This document shows, piece after piece, positions 26,151 to 35,999 of a stretch of 64,000 nt of DNA. The stretch spans positions 104,081 to 168,080 of the forward strand of contig CALKCK010000010.1 of assembly GCA_938083195.1 (NCBI GenBank), read 5' to 3'. A model generated the notes under the pieces. It made no database searches. It was not told where the DNA came from and was given only the letters and a program-made list of their open reading frames with translations. How positions within the stretch are numbered: the stretch's first letter is position 1; each line of letters opens with the position of its first letter. This DNA comes from an uncultured Pirellulaceae bacterium (GTDB taxonomy: Bacteria > Planctomycetota > Planctomycetia > Pirellulales > Pirellulaceae). Made by a program: the position numbers and the translations under genes.

Positions 26151-26446
26151 AGACAAACGACGGGAAACATGCTCACTCGCGAAATTTCTATTGAGCATCT
26201 CGTTTTTTTCTTGGTTTCTTGTAACTAACGGCAAATCAAAGCATGGAAAAATAAAAACGCGAGGGAATAATAGACTATAGATTGAGAGCACCGGTAAGTA
26301 CCAATTGTTAGGATTAAACGAGTTGAGGTGAAGGTAGAATTTAATTTCTATCAGACGGGCGATAATAGAGAAAAAGGCTAAGAATACGGTATACTGAAAC
26401 GGTTGCCATTCGGCATCGAATTTGATTAGAGCTGACAGAGGCGAAT
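26151..26446. other. Divergent region panC / membrane cyclase-fold protein
   Basis: AT-rich, about 300 bp. A TATACT hexamer near 26392-26397 could be the -10 element for the rightward gene at 26447, but no good -35 lies 16-18 bp before it. No RNA gene was seen. Confidence 0.35.
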
Positions 26447-27997
26447 ATGAACCAAAAACCAACCCGCCCAACGAACGATCCCCAACCGGAGAACCAAGAG
26501 AATTCCGAAGAGGGCTTCGAAGATAACGAGGGTGGAAGTCGGTTTTTATTATTTAACGTCATGCCAAGTTGGCTGGTGAGCTTTCTGTCTCATATCGCTG
26601 TCATCATTGTCCTTGCGGTCATTATCATGCCCGCCAAAAAAGACAGAGTCGTCTCACTGCAGGCGGGAGAACAAGCGGCCGAAGCGCTCGACTCCTTCGA
26701 AATGAACTTCGACACGCTGGACTTCAATGTTGAGGAAGCCGTCGAGCAGGAATTCTCGGAACAAGAAACAACGGAAGTTACCGAAATGGTAGACACCGCA
26801 CTTCCCGAAGCCGAAGTCGACTTTGGGAATATCCTCGGCGCCGACGAAGTCGCACTTGAATCCGAAATGCTCGGTGCGCTCGAAGCAGCAGACATGAGCT
26901 CCGAAACATCCAGCCGGTCCGGCAACGCCAAAGGCCAGCTCCTAAAAGAATACGGAGGCAACTCGTCTTCAGAGGAATCAGTCGCACTCGCCCTCAAGTG
27001 GATTATCAAACATCAGCTACCCGATGGCGGGTGGAGCCTTGATCACACGATGGGACCAGGCAATTTTAGAGACAGTCCTGATCCGGGAAACCTTCCACAA
27101 GCACGAGGCGCTGCAACCGCATTGGCAATCCTGCCGCTCCTCGGCGCCGGGCACACTCATCAGACCGGTGAGTACAAAGACGAAGTCCGCCGAGGCTTGA
27201 AATTCCTGATGTATCGTGCCAAACGAGCTCAACGGGGCCTGTCTTATCTTGAACCCGGCGGCAGTATGTATTCGCACGGCTTAGTCTCCATCGCGCTTTG
27301 CGAAGCATACGCGATGACCAAAGATCCTGAATTGGTGAACTACGCCCAAGGGTCCTTATGGTATATCGAACAGGCTCAGGATCCCGTTGGAGGTGGGTGG
27401 AGATATCAGCCACGACAACCTGGAGATACCTCAGCGGTTGGCTGGCAATTGATGGCATTAAAGAGTGGAAAAATTTCAGGCTTGGCAATTCAGCCCAAGA
27501 CTTACAAATTAGTAGAGAAATTTCTAGATAGCGTCTCGACTAGCGGCGGTGCATTTTACGGCTATGCCGGTCCACCCGTGGGAACGCCAGCGAATGCCTG
27601 CACAGCCGTTGGCCTCTTATGCCGAATGTATATGGGATGGGACAAAGAAGTCCCCGGTCTCGGCCGCGGGATCGAAGCCCTTGCCGAACGAGGGCCTAGC
27701 ATGGCGTCAAAGACTTCCGCAGACATGTATTACAACTACTACGCCACCCAAGCCATGAAGCACGTCGGTGGAAAAAAGTGGAAAAACTGGAATACGAAAA
27801 TGCGGGATTTTCTTGTGAAATCACAGGACACCGAAGGCAACATGGCGGGGAGTTGGCATTTCGACAATGGGCATGCCGCTGAACGAGGAGGCCGTCTTTA
27901 CTCGACTTCACTCGCCTGTATGACACTCGAAGTCTACTATCGGTACTTGCCACTCTACGGCGATAAAGCAGCCAACGATGAATTCCCACTGGACTAA
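26447..27997 (+). CDS. Membrane-anchored squalene-hopene-cyclase-like (terpenoid cyclase fold) protein
   Basis: 516 residues. An acidic N-terminal tail (1-38) leads to one membrane helix (about 43-62), an acidic linker (65-170), then an alpha/alpha-toroid domain (about 175-505) made of QW-like repeats such as Leu-Pro-Asp-Gly-Gly-Trp-Ser-Leu and Gly-Gly-Gly-Trp-Arg-Tyr-Gln. The DxDD acid motif of true squalene-hopene cyclases was not found. It is therefore more likely a prenyltransferase/cyclase-fold scaffold or binding protein facing the periplasm than a hopanoid enzyme. Proteins of this form are common in planctomycetes; the substrate is unknown. Confidence 0.8.
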   Translation: MNQKPTRPTNDPQPENQENSEEGFEDNEGGSRFLLFNVMPSWLVSFLSHIAVIIVLAVIIMPAKKDRVVSLQAGEQAAEALDSFEMNFDTLDFNVEEAVEQEFSEQETTEVTEMVDTALPEAEVDFGNILGADEVALESEMLGALEAADMSSETSSRSGNAKGQLLKEYGGNSSSEESVALALKWIIKHQLPDGGWSLDHTMGPGNFRDSPDPGNLPQARGAATALAILPLLGAGHTHQTGEYKDEVRRGLKFLMYRAKRAQRGLSYLEPGGSMYSHGLVSIALCEAYAMTKDPELVNYAQGSLWYIEQAQDPVGGGWRYQPRQPGDTSAVGWQLMALKSGKISGLAIQPKTYKLVEKFLDSVSTSGGAFYGYAGPPVGTPANACTAVGLLCRMYMGWDKEVPGLGRGIEALAERGPSMASKTSADMYYNYYATQAMKHVGGKKWKNWNTKMRDFLVKSQDTEGNMAGSWHFDNGHAAERGGRLYSTSLACMTLEVYYRYLPLYGDKAANDEFPLD

Positions 27998-28008
27998 TCT
28001 TCCAGTGG
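27986..28008 (+). terminator. Weak terminator-like hairpin across the stop codon
   Basis: CCACTGGA (27986-27993) and TCCAGTGG (28001-28008) form a perfect 8-bp stem with a 7-nt loop that contains the stop codon of the gene ending at 27997. No T tract follows, so termination would be inefficient or the hairpin may protect the mRNA end. Confidence 0.35.
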
Positions 28009-28119
28009 ATTCGAGTGCAGATCACCGAAGCAGAGATATCTCTCATCGGCTCTTCAAGCAGAAACAGCGACTGAATGTTGCCGGCACGCATTTTTTTAGC
28101 ATCTAAGGTCTACAAGCGA

Positions 28120-29238
28120 CTACCAGCGAAAAAGGCAAGCGCCCCACGTCAAACCAGCCCCGAATCCAACCATCAATACATTATCTCCAGGCTTGATTCG
28201 ACCTTGTTCTAACGCCTCGGCGATGGCAATCGGAATACTTGCAGCCGAAGTGTTTCCGTAACGATCTAAATTGACAAAGACTTTCTCTTTCTTAATTCCC
28301 AACTCGTCGACCGCCGCATCAATGATCCTGACGTTCGCCTGATGTGGAATAAAGAGGTCGATGTCCGACAAAGATAAATTTGCTTTCTCAAGCATTTCGT
28401 TAACAATCTCAGGAATCAAACGAACAGCCCACTTAAAAACGGTCCGTCCATCCATTACTAAATACTGCTCTTTGCGATCGAGCACTTCCTGACTCAGTGG
28501 ATTCTTAGAACCACCTCCAGGTGCCTTCAGAGCATTGCCCAATCCCCCTTCCGATGCCAAGCGATAAGCGAGAATTCCCGATGCGCTTGATTCGTCAGAT
28601 GTGTCATCAGCAGAAATTAATACAGCGCCTGCACCATCTCCAAATAATGGGTATGTCTTTTTATCCTCTGGATTCATCAACATGGTTAGCGTCTCAGCAC
28701 CAATCACCAATGCATTGCGACTGCAACCCGTTTTTACCGCCTGACTTGCGGTTACCAAACCGTACATGAAACCAGAACAGGCAGCATTTAAATCGTAGGC
28801 CGCCGCTGCGCAACCAAGGTGCGCCTGAACAATACAAGCCGTCGAAGGGGTCGGGTAATCTGGTGTCACCGTGGCAACGATGATCAAATCAACCTCGCTC
28901 GCCGCAACACCGGATCGCTCAAGACACTGCTCAGCTGCCCGAATCGCCATATCGCTAGTCGACTCACCATCGGCAACATGGTAGCGCCCCTGAATCCCAG
29001 TTCTCTGGTAAATCCAATCAGCGTCACAACCTAAAGCGTTGAGCGCCTCGTTTGGGACCCATTTTGATCCCGGACTCACGCCGGCACCCACGACTTTGAT
29101 CCCCGATAACTTTGCGACCAGCGGCGTCTTTTTCTTGGCAACCGAAACCCGCCCCACATAAACATTTCGCTCAATCTCTGCTTGAGCTCGTGAAGGGCGA
29201 ATACTCAGCCTCTTTGACTGTTCGTCGAGATACGGCAT
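28120..29238 (-). CDS. fabH: 3-oxoacyl-ACP synthase III (KAS III)
   Basis: FabH condenses an acyl-CoA with malonyl-ACP to start fatty-acid synthesis. The catalytic triad is visible: Cys154 in Ala-Ala-Cys-Ser-Gly, His299 in Ile-Pro-His-Gln-Ala-Asn and Asn329 in Arg-Tyr-Gly-Asn-Thr-Ser. The open frame gives 372 residues. About 40 N-terminal residues precede the usual start of the fold and look unrelated to the family, so a downstream start (for example near the Val-Ala-Lys-Lys-Lys stretch, residues 33-37) is possible. No other fab gene is adjacent, so it could also be a specialised KAS III. Confidence 0.92.
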   Translation of the reverse strand: MPYLDEQSKRLSIRPSRAQAEIERNVYVGRVSVAKKKTPLVAKLSGIKVVGAGVSPGSKWVPNEALNALGCDADWIYQRTGIQGRYHVADGESTSDMAIRAAEQCLERSGVAASEVDLIIVATVTPDYPTPSTACIVQAHLGCAAAAYDLNAACSGFMYGLVTASQAVKTGCSRNALVIGAETLTMLMNPEDKKTYPLFGDGAGAVLISADDTSDESSASGILAYRLASEGGLGNALKAPGGGSKNPLSQEVLDRKEQYLVMDGRTVFKWAVRLIPEIVNEMLEKANLSLSDIDLFIPHQANVRIIDAAVDELGIKKEKVFVNLDRYGNTSAASIPIAIAEALEQGRIKPGDNVLMVGFGAGLTWGACLFRW

Positions 29239-29658
29239 AGGATTTGGAGCTTAATGGCTCTCGTCCAAAGGGATTTTTCGAATAGGAAGCCGCCAGAATT
29301 CAATCCAACAACATACTCTAAAGAAGAATTTGTTTCGGCGACCCATAGGAATACCACATTTTGGAAATTCCTCCGATACCAGTCCCAGTAGGAGATCAAC
29401 GATCGCTTTGAACAGATTTTCAACACTTTTCGTAGAACCAGCATTGTCCGCAAACGCGCCATCAACTCTCTATCTTCTATTATGACAAACACTTAGGTAT
29501 TATCCAACTAAGTTCACACCACAGAGGTCAGCCATAAAAGGAGTAACAATAACCCCCCGTTTGGGGGTACCAAAACTATGGTAATTCGATAGATTAGGGG
29601 CTCGCCGTAACGGAAAACGATTTCATTATTCCTGATCTTTGAAAAAGCGAAAAAACGT
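29239..29658. other. Divergent region fabH / NRDE gene with short hairpin
   Basis: 420 bp. A GC-only hairpin (ACCCCC at 29552-29557, GGGGGT at 29563-29568, 5-nt loop) lies 90 bp before the NRDE start. It could be a leader structure or the end of a short transcript, but no T run follows. No RNA gene or clear promoter was found elsewhere. Confidence 0.4.
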
Positions 29659-30432
29659 ATGAGCCTACTGGCAATCGTATATCATTTGGTCCCGGAAGCT
29701 CCAATTTTGGTGGCTTACAACCGGGAAGAACCTCTCGACCGTATTTGTCCTGCACCTTCGATTCAATCTGGTAAACCTCGCATTTTGGCGAGTATAGACC
29801 AGCAAACCGGCGGAACCTACCTTGGAATGAACCAAGACGGAATGTTCGTGGGAGTAGTTAGGCGTAAAAAGTACGATACGCCCATGAATCCCAGATCCCG
29901 TGGCGCCTTAACGCGTGAGATGTTGAAGTGCAACTCGGCGCAGGCTGCAGTTGATTTCGCACTCGAAGAACTTCACTCAGGCCAATATGGCGGGGCAAAT
30001 TTTTGTGTCGCTGACCCAGATTCGGGCTGGATGATCCATTCGAGAAACGAAACCGATGTCACTGAACTACAGCAGGGATTGTGCATCATCGGAGATCGGG
30101 ACATGAATGACCCTCAAGACGAGCGGGCGGCAATGGCTCAGCGTCTGTTGACACTCCAAACGCTTGATTCACCCGTCAAGTTTTTGGCAGTCGCAAGCAA
30201 AGTACTTGCGAGGACTCCAACAGCACCTGGCCGACCGAGCATGGTTGTGAAGGAAAAAGACTATGGTACGGTCAGCTCGACACTGATTTCACTTGGCGTG
30301 AAACCACGGGATGCTATCTATCAGTATTCCAATGGATCGCCTGACGAATCTAAATTCGAGGACTATTCACCATTGCTTCGCGATATCCTCAGCCGTGGAC
30401 TACGGGAATCACGAACAAAAGCGGAAGTCTGA
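29659..30432 (+). CDS. NRDE/TANGO2 family protein
   Basis: 257 residues. The N terminus gives the family mark: Ala-Tyr-Asn-Arg-Glu-Glu near residues 19-24, where Asn-Arg-Asp-Glu is usual, so the third residue is Glu instead of Asp. Gly-Gly-Thr-Tyr-Leu-Gly-Met-Asn (about 52-59) and Arg-Gly-x-Leu-Thr-Arg also fit. The family has an Ntn-hydrolase-like fold; eukaryotic TANGO2 is linked to lipid and haem metabolism, but bacterial members lack an assigned reaction. The start has a weak ribosome-binding site. A strong terminator follows. Confidence 0.85.
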   Translation: MSLLAIVYHLVPEAPILVAYNREEPLDRICPAPSIQSGKPRILASIDQQTGGTYLGMNQDGMFVGVVRRKKYDTPMNPRSRGALTREMLKCNSAQAAVDFALEELHSGQYGGANFCVADPDSGWMIHSRNETDVTELQQGLCIIGDRDMNDPQDERAAMAQRLLTLQTLDSPVKFLAVASKVLARTPTAPGRPSMVVKEKDYGTVSSTLISLGVKPRDAIYQYSNGSPDESKFEDYSPLLRDILSRGLRESRTKAEV

Positions 30433-30459
30433 AATTAGTCGGGCTGCCAATTTAATTAA

Positions 30460-30497
30460 ATCAAAGAAGCGGCCGATCTTTCGGCCGCTTTTTTGAT
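30460..30497 (+). terminator. Rho-independent terminator of the NRDE gene
   Basis: AAGCGGCCGA (30467-30476) pairs perfectly with TCGGCCGCTT (30481-30490) around a 4-nt loop and is followed by T residues. Outer ATCAAA/TTTGAT arms extend the stem after one mismatch. It lies 34 bp past the NRDE stop, between convergent genes. Confidence 0.9.
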
Positions 30498-30583
30498 TGA
30501 CTCTACATTCTTTTCCCGCTTCGCGTGCACACCTTCAATCATGCTCTCGCGAGCACACGGTGTCCGCAAGACGCATTCGGCGA

Positions 30584-31345
30584 TCATTCCTTGCTACGTG
30601 TCTCCAACGCCTCTAAAAACTCATAAGAAGGTTGCTTGGTTGGCACTTTCTGATTCATCAATTGCTGGGATTCATCCGGCGTGGCAAGCCGACAAAGCAA
30701 AGCATTCACTTCCTTTCCAACCTCGATCGCAGCCCCGGTTTTTCGCAATACATAGGCAATTTTCTGCGCGCGATCGCGTGGAATCTCAAGTTGTGCGGCG
30801 AGCTGTTTAGTCGTAAAGGGATTGGGGAGATCACTAGGTAACAATTGATGAAGATCTTCAAGAGTTCGAAAAAAACACGCATCCTCCAGTTCAAGGATTT
30901 GGCGATCGTGAACAATAAAATCGTTCTCCCGCTTTCTCCTCCGCCGCCCATGACCAGGGTATCGAATTTCTTCGATTTGAATCATCGGAGTAATAAGTGT
31001 GAGGTTCGGATGAGGAAAAACCCGCGTGAAGTAAATCAGTTCGTCAAATAAATCAAGAATCGATCCTTTGATTGGACTCCAACGACGACCGACCTCCCGA
31101 CCTCCCTTTTTACTGAGTTTAATAAGCCGCTTCCGCATTACTAACGGTTTCACAACTTCAACGGTATACCCGTCTTCCAAAAGTCGCTGGATTTTGTCGC
31201 GAATCGAAGCTAGACCGCTGCGTTGGATTTCAATCAACCGATGCCCACAAACCACGTCAATTCGGTAATTACCCAATTTAACTTCGAGATGCGCGCCAGG
31301 ATCACAGAACTCGTCTTTCAACTGTCGGTGAAGTGTTGTTTCCAT
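30584..31345 (-). CDS. Possible PD-(D/E)XK nuclease with C-terminal winged-helix-like domain
   Basis: With the ATG at 31345 the product has 253 residues. The frame continues to a TTG at 31534, but the extra 63 residues look unstructured and overlap the cysK promoter, so I prefer the internal start. Residues 19-45 read as the nuclease core: Glu21, Asp30 in Tyr-Arg-Ile-Asp-Val-Val and Glu39-x-Gln41 in Leu-Ile-Glu-Ile-Gln. This is a PD-(D/E)XK variant with Gln in the Lys position. The middle is very basic (Gly-His-Gly-Arg-Arg-Arg-Arg-Lys-Arg), and the C-terminal 80 residues look like a helix-turn-helix. No partner methylase is present. Nuclease activity is inferred. Confidence 0.7.
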   Translation of the reverse strand: METTLHRQLKDEFCDPGAHLEVKLGNYRIDVVCGHRLIEIQRSGLASIRDKIQRLLEDGYTVEVVKPLVMRKRLIKLSKKGGREVGRRWSPIKGSILDLFDELIYFTRVFPHPNLTLITPMIQIEEIRYPGHGRRRRKRENDFIVHDRQILELEDACFFRTLEDLHQLLPSDLPNPFTTKQLAAQLEIPRDRAQKIAYVLRKTGAAIEVGKEVNALLCRLATPDESQQLMNQKVPTKQPSYEFLEALETRSKE

Positions 31346-31485
31346 CCGTCGCCCAAAAAATAGATTCTGTTCTCTAACGATCGCCCAAAGCTCCCCAACA
31401 CCCTTTTTATCGACGTTTATTTTTGTGCCCGTCAGTCGAATCACGATGACAGCATTGACAAATACATTCCTATACACAACTAAAG

Positions 31486-31515
31486 TTGACCCATATTTCG
31501 CAGCTTTGCTATACT
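31486..31515 (+). promoter_or_regulatory. Sigma-70-type promoter of cysK
   Basis: TTGACC (31486-31491) and TATACT (31510-31515) with an 18-bp spacer lie about 140 bp before the cysK start. It is one of the best housekeeping-type promoters in the window. Confidence 0.7.
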
Positions 31516-31652
31516 CCGTTTGATGATCAAACAAATAGACTCAAGCTTACGAACGGGGTGGTAAATGACGATAGTTCTTACCATCCTTGGACGCCGCTGA
31601 GTTCGAACCGGCTCCGCTCTAAAACTCACACCGCTTTTCAGGAAACCAAATC

Positions 31653-32618
31653 ATGTCTACGTCTACTTCACGAGGAATTCTTGAGGAGATCACTCACTGC
31701 ATTGGCAACACGCCGTTGGTTCGGATGCGGCGGGTTACCGAGGGATGCGTTGCCAGCGTTATTGCCAAAGTCGAAAACATGAATCCTTTGTGGAGCGTCA
31801 AAGATCGAATTGGACGGGCGATGATCGACGCTGCCGAACGTGACGGTCTCATCAATTCAGAAACCACGATCATTGAGCCGACCAGTGGAAACACAGGTAT
31901 TGCTTTAGCCTACGTTTGTGCAGCTCGCGGCTACAAGATGCAAGTTACGATGCCCGATTCCATGTCAATCGAACGACGCCGGCTTGTCATTGCACTCGGA
32001 GCCGAGGTGATCCTCACCCCAGGTGCCGAGGGAATGCCTGGCGCTATCCGCAAAGCAACGGAAATTGCAAATTCGGGCGGGAATTATTTTATGCCTCAGC
32101 AATTTAACAACCCAGCCAATCCAGAGGCTCATCGCTTGACGACAGCCGAAGAAATTTGGCGAGACACCGAAGGACAGGTCGATATCCTTGTGGCCGGAGT
32201 GGGAACTGGCGGGACAATTACAGGTTGCAGCGAAGCCTTAAAAGCGAAGAAGCCCGAGCTGCTTTCTATTGCGGTTGAACCTGCAACGAGCCCGGTAATC
32301 ACGCAACGCAAATCGGGAGAAGACCTGCTCCCCGGAAAACATAAAATCCAAGGCATTGGCGCTGGATTTATTCCCGGCGTACTTAACGTCGACATCATTG
32401 ACGAAGTCGTAACGGTCACCGACGACGAATCCATTGAAATGGCGAGGGCCATGGCAACTCAGGAAGGCCTCTTCTGCGGTATCAGCTGCGGAGCTGCAGC
32501 GTCGGCCGCCATTAAAGTAGCCAAACGACCAGAGAACGAAGGCAAAATGATTGTGGTCATGCTTCCCGATCTTGGTGAGCGATATCTATCCACCAACCTC
32601 TACCCCTCGGGCGAGTAA
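31653..32618 (+). CDS. cysK: Cysteine synthase A (O-acetylserine sulfhydrylase)
   Basis: CysK makes cysteine from O-acetylserine and sulfide with PLP. The 321-residue sequence has the PLP lysine in Ser-Val-Lys-Asp-Arg (Lys50), the substrate loop Pro-Thr-Ser-Gly-Asn-Thr-Gly (76-82) and the phosphate loop Gly-Thr-Gly-Gly-Thr-Ile-Thr-Gly (about 187-194). Length and order are normal for type A or closely related cystathionine-beta-synthase-like enzymes. It has its own promoter about 140 bp upstream and a terminator after the stop, so it is a single-gene unit. No cysE is near. Confidence 0.94.
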   Translation: MSTSTSRGILEEITHCIGNTPLVRMRRVTEGCVASVIAKVENMNPLWSVKDRIGRAMIDAAERDGLINSETTIIEPTSGNTGIALAYVCAARGYKMQVTMPDSMSIERRRLVIALGAEVILTPGAEGMPGAIRKATEIANSGGNYFMPQQFNNPANPEAHRLTTAEEIWRDTEGQVDILVAGVGTGGTITGCSEALKAKKPELLSIAVEPATSPVITQRKSGEDLLPGKHKIQGIGAGFIPGVLNVDIIDEVVTVTDDESIEMARAMATQEGLFCGISCGAAASAAIKVAKRPENEGKMIVVMLPDLGERYLSTNLYPSGE

Positions 32619-32641
32619 GCTCCGTCAAAACCCGACCCTGC

Positions 32642-32669
32642 AACGCCGGCTTAAAGCTGGCGTTTTTTT
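32642..32669 (+). terminator. Rho-independent terminator of cysK
   Basis: AACGCCGGC and GCTGGCGTT pair (one G-U) around a TTAAA loop, followed by seven T. It lies 23 bp after the cysK stop, just before the convergent end of glnE. Confidence 0.85.
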
Positions 32670-32673
32670 ATGA

Positions 32674-35600
32674 TCACCCCATGCTTGAAAAAACAGTATC
32701 AAACGCCTTACGTATTTCGTGTCGCTGTTTATCAACGACAGCTTCAAGCTGATCAGCGCTTTGATACTGCAAGAGAAAAGCCAACTTGTCCATCTGTTTT
32801 TTACTTTCAGGCAAATCATGACGCGCAGCAGTATTCATCAATCGCAACCGCGCCTCTACGGTTCGCAGCAATTCATAACCAATTCTTAAACGTTCTGATA
32901 ATGCAGAAGAAAGAAGTCCAGCCGACTCCAATCGCTCGATTGCTTGGAGTGTCCCTGGAATCAGAACTTCTGGATTGGTTCTTGCATACTTTAACTGAAG
33001 CATTTGAATCGCAAACTCTACATCTACCGTTCCGCCACTGCCACGTTTAAGGTTACGAGAGCTGCAATCTTTTTGCATTGCCAGCCGCATCGACTGAATG
33101 TCTCCCGCCATCTCTGGCAACCAAACTTGCTCCGAAATAATCCGTTGAACCATTTCCTTGACACGCTCACAATTAGCCTCAGCTCCAAAAACAGGCCGTG
33201 CTTTACAGAGCGATTGACGCTCCCAGAGCTGGCCCTTACCAGATGAAAAATAACGATAAAATTCATTGGTAGAAACTGCCAACGCGCCGCTTTTCCCAGT
33301 TGGCCTCAGTCGGCTATCAACTTCGTACAACCGACCATATTGGGAATGGTGAGTAATAGTCTGCGTGACCGCGGCAGCAAGTTCACTAAAGAAAAATTGC
33401 TCGGTAATTCCATCTTGAAGGAAATCTGTAAAACATCCCTCTCCGGCCGACGACTGCACAATCGCCACAGAATCATAAAGAAAAATCACATCCAGATCAC
33501 TGTGGTAATTCGGCTCACCACCGCCTAGCTTCCCGAGTGCAAGGATCACCAGTGGGCAATCACCTAGCGGCGGAACTACCCCGTGGACAGGTGTTGCATA
33601 TTTTGCGAGTAGTCGCTGATATTGAAACTCCGCCACGGCCTTCAGACAAATCTCTGCGACATCCGCAAGCGACTGCTGAGTTTGACGCACCTCATCCCGC
33701 CTTAAAATATCCCGAATGCCAACCCGCATGTGCTGAGTATTCTTAAAACCGTGCAGTATCGGTACGATGTCCGCCGCTCCCTTCGCTAACTCAACCATAT
33801 TCGATTCAAGCCTGCCCCGGGTAGGCAATCCATCGAGTTGAAGCGCGTCGAGTAACTCGTCTATCATTCCAGGGTTCGTTTTCAAAATCCCAACCAGATA
33901 ATCGCTGGATGCACAAAGACGAACATAGAGCGAGAGCGTGGGCGGATTGAACCGAAACAACTCCCACAACACTCCCTTTGCCCCAAGACACTCACTTACC
34001 GTTGCCAAAGTAACTAAAGATTGGTCGGGGTCGGGAGTTTTAGACAATTCCCCCAACAGAGCTGGGGCAACAGAAGCCAAAAAATGCTTACAGCGCCGGT
34101 TCGCGAGAAAAGCCGTTGGCTCTTGCGAGAGTTCGACCAAACGTTGATAAGATGACTTCATGTCTTCAAACCCATAGGGCCTCAACACACCCTCGATCAT
34201 CGACGGTTCTGGGTCTGGATCCAAAATCAAATCGACTTCGAGGGGAACGTCTTCGCGATCGAGCCGATATTCTGCTCCCCCAGTATCCCGCATCGATCCA
34301 AACGCCATTCCAAAAGAGCCGTGCAGCAAATGGTTCAATATTTTCCGGTTACTCTCAGTAACTTCTTTGAGTGTGCTCTGAAACTGCATCACCAATGAAG
34401 AGGAGGGAGCGTCGACAAACCCTGTCGTTTTCGCAATTTTCAATAACTCATCTGGCTCGGCTGGCAGCGAATGCGTCTGCAGATCAAACATCATCTGGAG
34501 CCGATGCTCTAACCTTCTTAGCCAACGATAGTTTTGAGCTAAAACAGTGGACTCCGCCGGCGACAAACACTTTGTTTTTTCTAAACGCTGTACCGCTTCG
34601 AGCGTATTGGGAGTTCGGATCTCAGGCAAGTCTCCGCCATTGAGCAACTGTAAAAATTGAATGACAAATTCGATATCCCGAATTCCACCGTGGCCAGTTT
34701 TAATATTAGTCTCGTCTTCCCCTGCCTCACGCGCCCGACGTTCAATCCTTCGCTTGAGCGCTTTGATCCCCCCAATGTCCGCTCGACTTAAGTTGCGGCG
34801 ATAGATCCACGGATTGAGTTGCTCAAGCAACCGCTTACCCAGTTCGCAGTCGCCAGCGATTGGTCGACATTTAATCAGAGCCTGACGCTCCCAAGTCCGC
34901 CCCTGCAGGTCATAGTACTGCATCATAGAATCGAAGGAGCGACAAATCTTCCCACTCCCTCCATTAGGGCGCAGGCGAAGGTCGACTCGATAACAGGCGC
35001 CGCATTGAGTGGGTTCACCAACCAATTTCACCAACTGCTGAGACAATCGAGCAAAAAATTCTTGATGAGTTAACTTTGGCAGTGAACGGCCTTGATGAGA
35101 ATCCGTTGGAGCAACGACGCCCGCCTCATCGAAAATAAAAATCAAATCGATATCGCTCGAATAATTCAATTCGAATCCACCCAACTTCCCCAAAGCCAGA
35201 ACACAATATTCACAATCGCGACCGTTGGATCCAATCGGCCGCCCCCACTTTGCATCGAAGCGCGTTCGCAGCCAGCGATAGGCGCAATCGACAATGGTCG
35301 ATGCAAGATGCGAAATTTGCGACGCAACTTGATCCAATCGCCGCTCCGCGAAAAGATCTCCGACGCCAATCCGCAATGTCTGGCTGTGCTTGAACTGCCG
35401 CAACACTTCCATGGCCTGACTCATCGAATCAACTAACTCAAGCTCCGGCCAAAGCAAATTAAAAAGCTGTTCGGATGAAAGCAACTCGCCCTGCCGCTGC
35501 CAGACACTCAACCATTCCACTTGAAGCCGCTCAACCTTGAGTCTTTGAGCAGGCATGCCTGCTGGCGAAACCGCCGGGGCGGTTGGAGCATAACGTATGA

Positions 35601-35916
35601 CTGTGTCACTTAAATACTGGCTCGTTGCGAACAAAACCATCAAGTCAGTGAACGCATTCCGGTGGCTTAAAAGCAATGACTCAACTGCCGGTGCTGAATT
35701 CAAAACCAGCCGCTCAAGATTATTAACGGCTCGATCGGGATCACTTAAATCCCCCCAAAACTCACCAAGACAAGCGTCTAGGTGATGGAAGGCCCGAGAT
35801 GAAACCTTGCGTCGGATCTCCTCTAAATTTGCCGCAATCCGTGGCGACAATTCATTGGCAGGAATACCAGCGAACGAGTCAGCGGCGGATCGATCATGAT
35901 TAAAGGAATCTGGCAT
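32674..35916 (-). CDS. glnE: Bifunctional glutamine synthetase adenylyltransferase/adenylyl-removing enzyme
   Basis: GlnE adds and removes AMP on glutamine synthetase in response to PII and glutamine. The 1080-residue product has two nucleotidyltransferase domains: an N-terminal one (about 220-430) with Gly-Lys-Leu-Gly-Gly-x-Glu-Leu-Asn-Tyr-Ser-Ser-Asp-Ile-Asp-Leu-Ile and a C-terminal one (about 780-1000) with Gly-Lys-Leu-Gly-Gly-Gly-Glu-Pro-Asn-Tyr-His-Ser-Asp-Leu-Asp. Each is followed by a Gly-Gly-x-x-Asp-x-Glu-Phe segment. Both active domains look intact. It is about 130 residues longer than the E. coli enzyme. No glnA or glnB lies in the window. Confidence 0.95.
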   Translation of the reverse strand: MPDSFNHDRSAADSFAGIPANELSPRIAANLEEIRRKVSSRAFHHLDACLGEFWGDLSDPDRAVNNLERLVLNSAPAVESLLLSHRNAFTDLMVLFATSQYLSDTVIRYAPTAPAVSPAGMPAQRLKVERLQVEWLSVWQRQGELLSSEQLFNLLWPELELVDSMSQAMEVLRQFKHSQTLRIGVGDLFAERRLDQVASQISHLASTIVDCAYRWLRTRFDAKWGRPIGSNGRDCEYCVLALGKLGGFELNYSSDIDLIFIFDEAGVVAPTDSHQGRSLPKLTHQEFFARLSQQLVKLVGEPTQCGACYRVDLRLRPNGGSGKICRSFDSMMQYYDLQGRTWERQALIKCRPIAGDCELGKRLLEQLNPWIYRRNLSRADIGGIKALKRRIERRAREAGEDETNIKTGHGGIRDIEFVIQFLQLLNGGDLPEIRTPNTLEAVQRLEKTKCLSPAESTVLAQNYRWLRRLEHRLQMMFDLQTHSLPAEPDELLKIAKTTGFVDAPSSSLVMQFQSTLKEVTESNRKILNHLLHGSFGMAFGSMRDTGGAEYRLDREDVPLEVDLILDPDPEPSMIEGVLRPYGFEDMKSSYQRLVELSQEPTAFLANRRCKHFLASVAPALLGELSKTPDPDQSLVTLATVSECLGAKGVLWELFRFNPPTLSLYVRLCASSDYLVGILKTNPGMIDELLDALQLDGLPTRGRLESNMVELAKGAADIVPILHGFKNTQHMRVGIRDILRRDEVRQTQQSLADVAEICLKAVAEFQYQRLLAKYATPVHGVVPPLGDCPLVILALGKLGGGEPNYHSDLDVIFLYDSVAIVQSSAGEGCFTDFLQDGITEQFFFSELAAAVTQTITHHSQYGRLYEVDSRLRPTGKSGALAVSTNEFYRYFSSGKGQLWERQSLCKARPVFGAEANCERVKEMVQRIISEQVWLPEMAGDIQSMRLAMQKDCSSRNLKRGSGGTVDVEFAIQMLQLKYARTNPEVLIPGTLQAIERLESAGLLSSALSERLRIGYELLRTVEARLRLMNTAARHDLPESKKQMDKLAFLLQYQSADQLEAVVDKQRHEIRKAFDTVFSSMG

Positions 35917-35999
35917 CGCAAACGCACACCGTTAGTAAGTCCCTCGTAGACCCGCTTACAAGACCCTGCTTTGTCAGCCGATTCAACAATCTGCACTGG

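Noticed and set aside
31346..31534. Longer TTG-initiated start of the nuclease-like gene
   Set aside because: It runs through the cysK promoter and adds residues that do not fit the fold.
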